DNA of 64,000 nucleotides from Viridilinea sp964592425 (GTDB lineage: Bacteria; Chloroflexota; Chloroflexia; Chloroflexales; Chloroflexaceae): contig CAZQCG010000013.1 in the NCBI GenBank assembly GCA_964592425.1, forward strand, positions 56,246-120,245. The letters run 5' to 3'. The first letter of the stretch is position 1. Every line of letters starts with the position of its first letter. Below, piece after piece: positions 53,805 to 61,958 of this stretch. The position numbers and the translations under genes are program-made. The notes below the pieces were generated by a model. The model searched no databases, had not been told where the DNA came from, and saw nothing but the letters and a program-made list of their open reading frames with translations.

Positions 53805-54968
53805 GTGAGTGGCAACCTCATGCGGCTCTTGTTTGTGATCGATTGTCTTGGCTCAGGCGGCGCTCAGCGCCAGATTGTCAATCTGGCTGTCGCGCTGACG
53901 GCACGGCAGCACCAGATCGAGTTTTTTGTCTACTATCCGGCCTACACACATTTTCGTGATCAGCTGCAACGAGCAGGTATCGTAGTGCATGGGTATCAAA
54001 AGCGTGGGGCCGCCGACTGGCGCCCCATCCTGCGCCTGCGTATGTGTTTGCAACAGGGTGGCTATGATCTGGCGCTCGCATTTCTGCCGACCCCCTCGTT
54101 CTACCTTGAGCTCGCAGCGCTGGGGCTGAAACTCCCGCTGGTGGTTAGTGAACGCTCGACATTTATGCAGCAACGACCGCGTATGAGCGAATGGCTTTTG
54201 CTGCAAGCCCACCGCCTCGCCGATCAGATCACGGTCAATTCATACAATCAGTATACGAAGATGATCCGGCAGTTCCCCTGGATGCGCTCCAGGCTGCAGG
54301 TTATTTACAATGGGGTTGATCTGCACAACTTCCAGCCTGATGCCTGGGCGGCCCCACGCACAGCCAGTTCATGCCACCTGCTGGCGCTTGGCTCGGTGGT
54401 TTACAATAAGAATGCGCATGGTTTGATCGCAGGCCTGGCAGCCTTCCGCCAGATGTATCCGGACGATCGCGACCGGGTGTTTGTCACCTGGGTTGGCAAG
54501 CTAGGGGCCGATCAGGCGGCGCAAACAGCCTTCGACCAGGCTCAGGCTTTACTTGCAGCCCACGGGATTAGCCATATGTGGCAGTGGCTGGGGGAACGCA
54601 GCGATGTGGCCGACCTGCTGCGTCGCGCAGATGCATTGATCCACCCCGCCTTTTTTGAGGGCCTTCCTAATGTCGTGTGTGAGGCCCTCGCCAGTGGGTT
54701 ACCGGTTCTGGCCAGTGCTGTGGGTGATCATGCACAGCTGGTAGCGCCAGGTGTGCGGGGTTTTCTGTTTGATCCGGCTGCACCAGAGACGATTGCTACG
54801 GCAATCCAGCAGTTCTGTGGCCTGAGTATGTATGAACGTACGCTGATGGGGCAGCAAGCCCGGTGTTTTGCTGAAGAACACCTGGCGCTTGAGCAGGCTG
54901 TGACCGCCTACGAGCAACTCTTTTTACGCCTGGTGCATTCTTCGTCGGCCTCGGCGAGTTTCGCATAA
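53805..54968 (+). CDS. GT4 glycosyltransferase
   Basis: The product (387 residues from GTG 53805, or 382 from ATG 53820, which is equally plausible) has the GT4 opening MRLLFVIDCLGSGGAQRQI, LPLVVSERSTFMQQRPRMS, IYNGVDLHNFQPD and LLALGSVVYNKNAHGLIAGL. ADALIHPAFFEGLPNVVCEA contains the EX7E motif, and SGLPVLASAVGDHAQLV follows. These are family 4 traits found in many N-acetylgalactosamine and glucosyl transferases. It lies four bases after the polymerase gene and probably belongs to the same transcript. Sugar unknown. Confidence 0.88.
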   Translation: MSGNLMRLLFVIDCLGSGGAQRQIVNLAVALTARQHQIEFFVYYPAYTHFRDQLQRAGIVVHGYQKRGAADWRPILRLRMCLQQGGYDLALAFLPTPSFYLELAALGLKLPLVVSERSTFMQQRPRMSEWLLLQAHRLADQITVNSYNQYTKMIRQFPWMRSRLQVIYNGVDLHNFQPDAWAAPRTASSCHLLALGSVVYNKNAHGLIAGLAAFRQMYPDDRDRVFVTWVGKLGADQAAQTAFDQAQALLAAHGISHMWQWLGERSDVADLLRRADALIHPAFFEGLPNVVCEALASGLPVLASAVGDHAQLVAPGVRGFLFDPAAPETIATAIQQFCGLSMYERTLMGQQARCFAEEHLALEQAVTAYEQLFLRLVHSSSASASFA

Positions 54969-54995
54969 AACGAGGTCATAGCCTCAAATATTCAT

Positions 54996-56111
54996 ATGCG
55001 TGTTCTGCTGGCAACTAATCTTGGTGAACCTATCGGCGGTATTGCAATCAGCTATCGTACGCTGCTGGGCTCTAGTTATAGCCAGCAACTTGAGGTGCAT
55101 GTAGTCGAAACCTCACAGGGTACGCTGAGCTTTAGCCAGCGGGGCGGCTGGCAGCTTCGGAACTGGTTGAACGGCCTCGTGAATGTCTTTGCGTTTGTCA
55201 GGGCGCTGCGCCGCTCGCGTCCCGATCTTGTGCATATTGGCTCCTCATACCGGGCCTCGTTCCTTAAACATAGCCTGATGGTGCTGCTGGCCCACTGGAT
55301 GGGCTATCTGGTGGTGATCGAAATGCACTGTACCATAACCCAGTTCCTGCCTGTGCGCCCCTCCCTCTGGCGTCGTTACATCCTGTTTGTGTTCCAACAT
55401 GTATGTGCCATCGTGACGCTTTCACATGAATGGGACACGTTGCAGACGCTTTTACCGCATATAAGAGTCCGTCGCATTCCTAATGCGATCAAACTAGAGC
55501 CCTACCAGGCGCTGCCACGCCCATCATTACACCGATCGGCGCAGGTGCAGATCTTGTTTATGGGGCATATTGGGCGTGAAAAAGGCTGCTTCGATCTGCT
55601 CGAAGTGGTAGATCAACTCAGACAGCGGATCAAGCTGCCCTTTTGCCTGCACCTGGTTGGTGAAACCCTCTTGCATGGTGAGAAAGAAGCTCTGCAAGAG
55701 CTGGTGACGGTACGCGGGCTGCAAGCCTGGGTGCAGATCCACCCACCGGCGTATGAGCAGGCTAAACTGAAGCACTTTGCCGATAGTGATCTGCTGGTGC
55801 TGCCCTCGCACCATGAGGGTATGCCGATGGTGGTGATCGAGGCGATGGCCGCCGGCCTGGCCGTGGTGGCGACAAAGGTGGGAGGCATTCCTGAGCAGGT
55901 TGTTGCTGGCGAGACTGGCTTGTTGGTTGAGCCCGGCGATGCGCTCGCCCTTGGGCAAGCGCTGCAGAGCATGATCGAACATCCTGCACAACGGCTAGCT
56001 ATGGGCCTGGCCGGGCGCGCCCGGGCGCTTGCACTCTTTGATATCGAAATCAGGGCGGCCAGGTTGATCGCTCTGTACCACGAAGTGGTGCAAGATCGCT
56101 GCGCACACTGA
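54996..56111 (+). CDS. GT4 glycosyltransferase
   Basis: The 371-residue enzyme has the opening MRVLLATNLGEPIGGIAISYR, HIGSSYRASFLKHSLMVLLA and LVVIEMHCTITQF in the acceptor domain, and a donor domain with VQILFMGHIGREKGCFDLLE, SDLLVLPSHHEGMPMVVIEA (EX7E) and AAGLAVVATKVGGIPEQVVA. This is a typical GT4. The 27-base gap to the previous gene and shared direction argue for one transcript. Which sugar it adds is unknown. Confidence 0.88.
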   Translation: MRVLLATNLGEPIGGIAISYRTLLGSSYSQQLEVHVVETSQGTLSFSQRGGWQLRNWLNGLVNVFAFVRALRRSRPDLVHIGSSYRASFLKHSLMVLLAHWMGYLVVIEMHCTITQFLPVRPSLWRRYILFVFQHVCAIVTLSHEWDTLQTLLPHIRVRRIPNAIKLEPYQALPRPSLHRSAQVQILFMGHIGREKGCFDLLEVVDQLRQRIKLPFCLHLVGETLLHGEKEALQELVTVRGLQAWVQIHPPAYEQAKLKHFADSDLLVLPSHHEGMPMVVIEAMAAGLAVVATKVGGIPEQVVAGETGLLVEPGDALALGQALQSMIEHPAQRLAMGLAGRARALALFDIEIRAARLIALYHEVVQDRCAH

Positions 56112-56191
56112 TGGTAATGCCGAAACGAGCCATAGTCGTCACGGCGGTCTATCCGCTTTTGCAGATCCTTGCCCAGGCTGCCGCAGGTTGA
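56111..56191 (+). other. Tiny coupled open frame, probably a gene remnant
   Basis: An ATG overlapping the preceding stop (TGATG) opens a 26-residue frame, MVMPKRAIVVTAVYPLLQI and a few more residues. The Rossmann-like first strand suggests the start of a lost transferase gene; it could equally be chance. Confidence 0.25.
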
Positions 56192-56217
56192 TAGGAATAT
56201 TGATAGTAATATAGTAT
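56188..56217 (+). promoter_or_regulatory. Possible promoter in an AT-rich gap before the aminotransferase
   Basis: TTGATA (56188) and TAGTAT (56212) are 18 bases apart in a sharply AT-rich 50-base stretch, about 30 bases before the TTG start at 56246. The compositional dip itself is unusual here. Confidence 0.4.
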
Positions 56218-56245
56218 TATGTGATGTGTTAGTGTAGAATGAGGG

Positions 56246-57484
56246 TTGATTGCCTTGCGAAGAACATTTCTCCCTTTTGCCCTACCCGATCTTGACGCGA
56301 CCGAGTTTCAATCAATCAGAGAGGTTCTTGAGTCGGGCTGGATCACGACCGGGGTGCAGACACGTCGCTTTGAAGGCGCTTTTGCGGCAGCGGTGGGGGC
56401 CACTCATGCGGTGGCGGTCAACTCATGCACGGCAGCCATGCATCTGGCCCTGGAAGCGATAGGTCTGCAGCGTGGCGATGAAGTCATCACCTCGAGTTAC
56501 ACCTTTGCCGCTACCGCCGAGGTGGTACGCTACTTCGACGCTCGTCCGGTGCTGGTTGATATTCGCCCCGAGGATTTTAATCTCGACCCGGCTCTGGTCA
56601 GGGCGGCGATCACGCCGCGTACCCGGGCGATCATCGTGGTGCATATCGGCGGCCTCGCGGCTGATCTTGAGGCGATTGCTGCGCTGGCCATTGAGCATAA
56701 GCTGGCGCTGATCGAAGATGCCGCCCATGCCTTGCCTACGCGCTACCATGGACGCCTGATCGGCAGCGCCCGGCTCCCACCCGAACTGCCCCACTTTGTC
56801 TGCTTTTCTTTCTATGCCACTAAGACCCTGACGACCGGCGAGGGCGGCATGATCGTTACCAATCACGAAGCCATGGCCGAACGCTGCCGGATTATGGCGC
56901 TGCATGGGATTAGCCGCGATGCATGGAAACGTTATACCTCCGAGGGCTCCTGGTACTATGAGATCGTTGCACCTGGTTACAAGTATAATATGACCGATAT
57001 TGCCGCAGCAATGGGTCTGGCGCAGTTGGCTAAAGTCGAACATATGAGCCAGCGAAGACATACGATTGCCAGGGCGTATCACGCGGCCTTTGCCGACTTG
57101 CCTGAGTTACAACTTGCGCCCGATCCTGAACGGCAGCGCCTCCCCTCTTGTTCTGGTTGTGCCTGTCGCCCTGGGCAGCTGGAGTGTCGCCATGCCTGGC
57201 AACTCTATATGCTGCGGCTCAACCTTGAATCGCTACGGATCGACCGGGCCCAGTTCATTGCGGCGCTCAAAGCGCGTAATATTGGCTCCAGTGTCCATTT
57301 TATTCCCCTGCACCTGCATCCTTACTATTGCAACAAGTATGGCTACCGTCCCGAGGATTATCCGGTGGCCTACCGTGAATTTCAACGTGAAGTGTCGCTA
57401 CCAATCTACAGTAAGATGCTTGACGAAGATCTTGAAGATGTGATCACGGCTGTCCGGGCGATTGTTGCTGAACACCGTCGCTGA
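56246..57484 (+). CDS. DegT/DnrJ/EryC1/StrS sugar aminotransferase
   Basis: The TTG start gives a 412-residue PLP enzyme. Seen are ALPDLDATEFQSIREVLESG, AVNSCTAAMHLALEA, the PLP block LIEDAAHALPTRYHG, and the Schiff-base lysine (Lys193) in FSFYATKTLTTGEGG. GYKYNMTDIAAAMGLAQL is the usual later block. It would aminate a keto-sugar nucleotide. The odd part is an insert at about residues 296-316 with CSGCACRPGQLECRH: four cysteines and a histidine that could bind a metal, which I do not recall as a family feature. It is followed by the second kinase gene, 159 bases on, with no other gene between. Confidence 0.9.
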   Translation: MIALRRTFLPFALPDLDATEFQSIREVLESGWITTGVQTRRFEGAFAAAVGATHAVAVNSCTAAMHLALEAIGLQRGDEVITSSYTFAATAEVVRYFDARPVLVDIRPEDFNLDPALVRAAITPRTRAIIVVHIGGLAADLEAIAALAIEHKLALIEDAAHALPTRYHGRLIGSARLPPELPHFVCFSFYATKTLTTGEGGMIVTNHEAMAERCRIMALHGISRDAWKRYTSEGSWYYEIVAPGYKYNMTDIAAAMGLAQLAKVEHMSQRRHTIARAYHAAFADLPELQLAPDPERQRLPSCSGCACRPGQLECRHAWQLYMLRLNLESLRIDRAQFIAALKARNIGSSVHFIPLHLHPYYCNKYGYRPEDYPVAYREFQREVSLPIYSKMLDEDLEDVITAVRAIVAEHRR

Positions 57485-57643
57485 CCGTGCCAGTGGCGCA
57501 CTTGTTTTGGGCACGGCGCTTAGCCGCACCCACGGCAACTGGTGCGGAGCGGCCAGGCCGCTCTGTCGCGCCTTTGGGAATGGCAGCGGTTGCCCAGGCG
57601 ATCGATCAGGGTGCGTGGTAAGACAAACGATCTGGCTTTTTGC

Positions 57644-59350
57644 ATGAATATTCTGCGTTATGTATTACGGCTGCAGCGCTGGACGTTGCTGATTATCATT
57701 GGCACAGGGCTGGCTGCTGCGACCGCTTTTGTCTCGATCAGCCAGGTGACGCCGATCTACCAGGCGTCAACCCGTCTGCTCATCTCACAGGTGTCCAGTA
57801 CGAATTCGACGGCTACCTACCAGGGCCTGCTGAACAGCGAACGGCTGGCGCGTACCTATGCCGAGCTGATCGTATTGGATCCGGTGCTCAATGAAGTCAT
57901 TCAGAAGCTGCATTTGTCAAGCACGCCGCAGCGCCTGGCCAGCCAGATTCGGGTTACAGCACTGCGCAATACCGAGTTGATCGAGATCCAGGTAACCGAT
58001 CTTGATCCCGAGCAGGCTGCGCTGATCGCGAATGCGCTTGCTGATCGGTTCAGTCGCGGCAACAGCCTTGCCCAGGCGAACAATGTTGACGCAGTACGGC
58101 GGAGCCTTGCAGCGGAACAGCTTCGGCTTGAGCGTGAGCTTAAGCGTATGCAGGCTGAGTTGGATCGGCTTGAAGCGACTGCCGATCCCGGCGCGGTGCG
58201 CCAGATGCGGGATGAGCTGGCCCAGACTCAGCGTGATTATCTCACCATCGTGCGCAGGCTCGAACAGTTGCGTCTGGCAGAGTTGCAGCCGAGCAATACG
58301 ATCCAGGTGGTTGAGCCGGCGGTTGCGCCAACGGTGCCGGTCTATCCGCAGATTATAAGTACAACCCTGCTGGCGGGCCTTGTCGGCCTGATCCTGATGA
58401 TCGGCATGGCCCTGTTCTTCGAGTACCTTGATGATAATGTCAGCTCGCTCGATGACGCTACCACGCTCCTGCGTACCAGCGGCCTGGCGGCAGTCGGGCA
58501 GATCGAGGGCGCCCGCCCGTCTGAGCGGCTCGTCGCGTTGCACGACCCCTACCATACTGCCAGTGAAGCCTATCAGATGTTGCGTGTGCGGCTGGAGGTC
58601 GCCCGCTTTGAGGCCCCGCTGCGTACCCTGCTGGTGACCAGCGCAAATCCCGGTGAGGGTAAGAGCACCACGGCCGCGAACCTGGCGGTGGCGATGGCGC
58701 AGTTCGGCAAGCATGTCATCCTGGTTGACCTTGACCTGCGCCGTCCGACCCTGCACCAGTACTTCGGCCACCACAACCAGCGCGGCCTCACCACGGCCCT
58801 GCTGCGTGAAAAAGGGGCCGACCTGGAGAGCTACCAGCAGAATACGAAGCTGGATAACCTGCGGTTGTTGCCCAGTGGCCCCTTGCCGGCTGACCCGATG
58901 GCGGTGATCAGTTCGCCACGCCTGGCGACCTTGATCGAAGAGTTGCAGACGATGGTCGACCTGGTGATCTTTGATAGCCCGCCGCTACTGCCGGTGGCCG
59001 ACTCCACCTTTCTGGCGCACATGTGTGATGCGACGATCCTGGTGGCCCTGGCAGGTTCGACGCGCAGCGCAGCCTTGCAGCGGGCTGGCGAGCTGCTTGA
59101 GCACTCAGGCTGCAGCCTGGCCGGGGTTGTGCTGAACAGGGTTGCAAAGAGTGACAGCGGCTATGGTTATGGCTACCACCAGGAGCAAAGACCGGTTAAA
59201 CGGAGCTGGTTAGCCCGGCTCTTCGGGGGCAAGCAGGACAAGGCTCGCCAGCACCACAAAAAGGCCCGCCGCAGCGAGGCGGCAGCTGGCGAGGCGGGTG
59301 TGGCTGAGCCGGTGCTGCTGGCAGGCGAGGCTGAGCGGCGCGAGGGCTAA
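57644..59350 (+). CDS. Polysaccharide co-polymerase with tyrosine autokinase domain (Wzc/BY-kinase), copy 2
   Basis: I start at ATG 57644, where the product begins MNILRYVLRLQRW like copy 1; the longer open frame from 57542 adds 34 residues with no counterpart. The 568-residue protein has the same Wzz-like outer part and kinase: Walker A NPGEGKSTT (335-343), VDLDLRRPTL, and LVIFDSPPLLP. Its tyrosine cluster is much shorter, only three Gly-Tyr pairs (506-511). From about base 58550 to 59150 the DNA closely matches 46080-46680, while the outer domains differ more. It ends the intact part of the locus; broken genes follow. Confidence 0.92.
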   Translation: MNILRYVLRLQRWTLLIIIGTGLAAATAFVSISQVTPIYQASTRLLISQVSSTNSTATYQGLLNSERLARTYAELIVLDPVLNEVIQKLHLSSTPQRLASQIRVTALRNTELIEIQVTDLDPEQAALIANALADRFSRGNSLAQANNVDAVRRSLAAEQLRLERELKRMQAELDRLEATADPGAVRQMRDELAQTQRDYLTIVRRLEQLRLAELQPSNTIQVVEPAVAPTVPVYPQIISTTLLAGLVGLILMIGMALFFEYLDDNVSSLDDATTLLRTSGLAAVGQIEGARPSERLVALHDPYHTASEAYQMLRVRLEVARFEAPLRTLLVTSANPGEGKSTTAANLAVAMAQFGKHVILVDLDLRRPTLHQYFGHHNQRGLTTALLREKGADLESYQQNTKLDNLRLLPSGPLPADPMAVISSPRLATLIEELQTMVDLVIFDSPPLLPVADSTFLAHMCDATILVALAGSTRSAALQRAGELLEHSGCSLAGVVLNRVAKSDSGYGYGYHQEQRPVKRSWLARLFGGKQDKARQHHKKARRSEAAAGEAGVAEPVLLAGEAERREG

Positions 59351-59411
59351 GGCGAGTTGGTGCTAGCACGCTGCTCACTCGACATTCTCTGCATTCTGTG
59401 CTACAGTCCAC

Positions 59412-60041
59412 AACTTCTGGCAGGATAAACGCGTAGTTGTCACTGGCGGGGCTGGCTTTCTCGGCTCCTATGTGGTGGCCAAACTTCGTGAACGCGGGGC
59501 CGCCGAGGTGATCGTGCCGCGCAGCAGCGACTACGATCTCCGTGACCTCAGCGCCATCCGCCGCCTGCTCGCCGCGAGCGCCCCACGGCGGAGGCCCCGC
59601 AGCGCTACCTGATCCACCTGGCCGCCCATGTCGGCGGGATCGGGGCCAACCGCGCTCACCCTGCCGAGTTCTTCTACGATAATCTGATGATGGGCGTGCC
59701 GTTGTGATCACGGCCTGGGGCGATGGCTCGCCCACCCGCGAGTTCCTCTATGCCGAGGATGCCGCCGAGGGTATTCTGCTGGCGGCTGAGCGCTACAATG
59801 CGAGTGACCCGGTCAACCTGGGCAGCAGCGCCGAGATCAGCATCAAGGATCTCACCGAGCTGATTGCCCGCCTGACCGGCTTCAGCGGGCGGATTGAGTG
59901 GGATACCAGCCAGCCCAACGGCCAGCCGCGGCGCAAGCTGGATATGAGCCGGGCGCGCGAGCAGTTTGGCTTTGCGAGCAGAGCACGTCTTTTGAAGAGG
60001 GCTTGCGGCGCACGATTGAGTGGTATCAGGCGAGTCTTTAG
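59412..60041 (+). pseudogene. Decayed copy of the GDP-fucose-synthase-like gene
   Basis: The remnant aligns with the gene at 29768. It reads FWQDKRVVVTGGAGFLGSYV onward, loses the frame near 59580 (before TAEAPQRYLIHLAAHVGG), runs to NLMMGVPL, then lacks about 330 bases that include the catalytic Tyr-Lys block. It resumes at ITAWGDGSPTREFLYAED and loses frame again near 59985 before GLRRTIEWYQASL. The 3' part (about 59720-60030) is almost identical to 30450-30760, so the copy is recent. It cannot make an active enzyme. Confidence 0.88.
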
Positions 60042-60085
60042 CGCAGAGACAAGGTTTCAGGTGCCAGGTTTCAGCTTGACAGTTC

Positions 60086-60142
60086 GGTAGCACCGGCTTC
60101 CAGCCGGAGGGGCTTCCTGACCGGCTGGAAGCCGGTGCTACC
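60086..60142 (+). repeat. Perfect 22-base inverted repeat
   Basis: GGTAGCACCGGCTTCCAGCC plus GG (60086-60107) is exactly matched by its reverse complement at 60121-60142, with a 13-base loop. It has the form of a dispersed palindromic element rather than a terminator, as no T-run follows. Confidence 0.8.
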
Positions 60143-60301
60143 TTCGCAAACTGTCAAGCGGGTTTGAACCTTGTCAGAACGCAGAACGCAGAAATTGCCG
60201 CCAGCCAAGGCTATTGCCACGAGGCATGCGCCAACACCTAAACAAGCTAGCACCACACTCACCTTGGGGTTTCGAAAGGGACAAGGCCCCTTCGCGGGGG
60301 T

Positions 60302-60322
60302 CCAGGGGGCAGCGCCCCCTGG
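60302..60322 (+). repeat. Perfect 9-base G/C hairpin
   Basis: CCAGGGGGC and GCCCCCTGG are separated by AGC. It lies inside a G/C-rich block (GGGGCGCAGCGCC follows), similar in kind to the hairpins at 44148. Confidence 0.6.
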
Positions 60323-60473
60323 GCGGGGAGCGGGGCGCAGCGCCCGCAAGCCGTCCGTTGGTCGCAACAACCCTTCCGCGTTGCGCGAGCGGCTGCCCGA
60401 AGTGATCGCACTGTGGTATAGTCTCCATGATCAGACCTCAAGGCTGAGCGGGATGCGATGTTGAAGGTGACCT

Positions 60474-60688
60474 ATGAGCCGTATGCGGGTCTACGTTGAC
60501 ACCTCAGTGTTCGGCGGGCCATTCGATCCAGAGTTCGCCCTTGCCTCGCAGCAATTCTTCGATGCAGTAGTGGCGCAATTCGAAAGTTTAACGGAGTAAA
60601 TATTAGCCAGGGTTATGGACTAATCGTCATTATGACCCCGGCGGAAGTCGTCAAGATCCTGGAGGCAACCCATGGAGATGATCAATAA
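60474..60688 (+). pseudogene. PIN-domain toxin gene with its middle deleted
   Basis: The ATG at 60474 opens MSRMRVYVDTSVFGGPFDPE and runs to QQFFDAVVAQF, the start of a PIN ribonuclease with its first acidic residue. From about 60580 another frame gives RKFNGVNISQGYGLIVIM and TPAEVVKILEATHGDDQ up to a stop at 60686, which is the usual C-terminus of the same family. The central part with the other catalytic acids is absent and the ends are out of frame, so it is inactive. Its tail overlaps the next small gene. Confidence 0.75.
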
Positions 60689-60878
60689 CAAGATTGATAC
60701 CCTAGCAATGAAACGGCAGATCCAGGAGCAGATCGCTGATGCAACGTGCGATATGACTCCGGAAGCATTGCTGGCCTACTTCCACCAACGCATTGCCACC
60801 AGCCGCTTTGCCGCATTTATCGAAACCACCCCAACCATATCACCGCCACTTGACCGACCTGTCGGCCTCTCGCGATGA
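60672..60878 (+). CDS. Small partner protein of the broken PIN toxin
   Basis: The 68-residue product starts MEMINNKIDTLAMKRQIQEQ and continues with MTPEALLAYFHQRIA. Small proteins of this type, beginning with a similar NKxDTLxM block, commonly lie just downstream of PIN toxin genes and overlap them, as here by 17 bases. It may be an antitoxin, though that is inference. The last 15 or so residues, Pro-rich, may be foreign, since the next remnant starts right after. Confidence 0.5.
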   Translation: MEMINNKIDTLAMKRQIQEQIADATCDMTPEALLAYFHQRIATSRFAAFIETTPTISPPLDRPVGLSR

Positions 60879-60889
60879 GGAAGGCAAGG

Positions 60890-61290
60890 CAACAGCATGC
60901 GGCCCCTCCTGTGTGTTTACCAATGTGATCAACCCGCACGCACAGATTGTGCGTCGTGATCAGTATCAGCGTACTCTGGTGCGGCGGGGGGCGACGATTG
61001 GGGCAAATGCTACGCTTGTCTGCGGGGCCACCCTTGGACACTATGCGTTTATCGGCGCCGGCGCAGTGGTGCGGGGCAATGTGCCTGCTTATGCCCTGAT
61101 GCTTGGTGTGCCCGCCCGACGCCAGGGCTGGATGAGCCGCCATGGCCAGCGTCTGCTGCCCCCAGATGCCCAGGGGCTTATGATCTGCCCCGCAAGCGGC
61201 TGGCGCTATAGCGAGGCGCAAGCAGGTGTGGTACGCTGCCTGGACTGGCCTGAGGATAAGCCGTTAGCACAAAAGCCAAACGGTGAGTGA
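60890..61290 (+). pseudogene. 5'-truncated WlbB/WbpD-like acetyltransferase
   Basis: The reading frame holds only the C-terminal two thirds of a hexapeptide-repeat enzyme: CGPSCVFTNVINPHAQIVRR, VRRGATIGANATLVCGATLG, YAFIGAGAVVRGNVPAYALM, GVPARRQGWMSRHGQRL and a Cys-containing tail with CPASGWRY. These match UDP-2-acetamido-3-amino-glucuronate N-acetyltransferases. The N-terminal coils are lost, and no start codon fits; it runs on from the end of the small PIN-partner gene. It was probably part of a 2,3-diacetamido-uronic acid pathway together with the broken aminotransferase at 61959. Confidence 0.75.
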
Positions 61291-61299
61291 GGGCGCAAC

Positions 61300-61542
61300 A
61301 TGACGACAGAGGTAACCAATCTCTTAGCACAGGCACGCCAACTTACCCCGCTGCAACAATTGGAATTGATCCAAGCATTGGCTAGCCTGGCTCATAGCGG
61401 GCTCGTTGAAACATCCGCATCCCTACCGCCGCCAACTGAACGAAATGTCCTTGATGATCTCCTGGCGCTGGCGACTGATCTTGGGGTCAATGATCTCGCC
61501 GAACAGCATGATCACTATCTCTATGGAACCGAACGTCAGTGA
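61300..61542 (+). CDS. Putative VapB-like antitoxin
   Basis: This 80-residue acidic protein starts with TTEVTNLLAQARQLTPLQQL, then an Ala/Leu-rich helix, and ends with DDLLALATDLGVNDLAEQHD. The layout, a short helical N-terminal part with a disordered acidic tail, fits antitoxins of VapBC systems. Its stop overlaps the toxin start as GTGA. The evidence for function is chiefly this coupling. It is intact, unlike the genes around it. Confidence 0.7.
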   Translation: MTTEVTNLLAQARQLTPLQQLELIQALASLAHSGLVETSASLPPPTERNVLDDLLALATDLGVNDLAEQHDHYLYGTERQ

Positions 61543-61943
61543 TAATACCGATTTTCATAGATACTAGCTATATTCTTGCCTTGGTCAACCGTGCTGATAG
61601 CCTTCATGAACGTGCGCGGCAAGCATCACGACACGTTGGCCGATCCTACCTCACCACAGATGCAGTGCTGACCGAAATCGGCAACGCCCTGGCTCGTCAA
61701 CGCTGGCGATCGCTGGGTATTGCGACACTCCATATGCTGTGCACATCAGCCAATATCCGCATCATCACAATGAGCAGCGATCTTTTTGAGCGTGCGGTTG
61801 CTTTCTACAGTGAACGGCTCGATAAAGATTGGGGCCTCACGGACTGCATCTCTTTTGTCGTGATGCGGGATTATGGCATCACTCAGGTACTGGCCTTCGA
61901 TCGTCACTTTGAGCAAGCTGGATTCCAAAATTTGCTCGCCTAG
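61539..61943 (+). CDS. PIN-domain ribonuclease toxin (VapC-like)
   Basis: The 134-residue protein has the PIN fold with its acidic residues in place: the first Asp in IFIDTSYILALVNRAD, a Glu in DAVLTEIGNALAR, Asp residues in DWGLTDCISFVVM and in VLAFDRHFEQAGF. It probably cleaves RNA when freed from the antitoxin. The GTG start overlaps the antitoxin stop. Being intact between decayed genes, it may have helped to keep this region in the genome. Confidence 0.88.
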   Translation: MIIPIFIDTSYILALVNRADSLHERARQASRHVGRSYLTTDAVLTEIGNALARQRWRSLGIATLHMLCTSANIRIITMSSDLFERAVAFYSERLDKDWGLTDCISFVVMRDYGITQVLAFDRHFEQAGFQNLLA

Positions 61944-61958
61944 TCTCAATGCAACCCT

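Larger units (their letters stand above)
60042..60473 (+). other. Gene-free stretch with palindromic repeats
   Basis: No gene is seen in these 430 bases. It contains the 22-base inverted repeat at 60086-60142, a short direct repeat (GGTTTCAG) at its start, and a G/C-rich part (60270-60350) with several hairpins. The last 60 bases lead into the broken PIN gene. Confidence 0.6.

Noticed and set aside
57542..57643. 34-residue N-terminal extension of the second tyrosine kinase
   Set aside because: The paralogue starts at the position matching ATG 57644, and the extension is Arg-rich with no counterpart.
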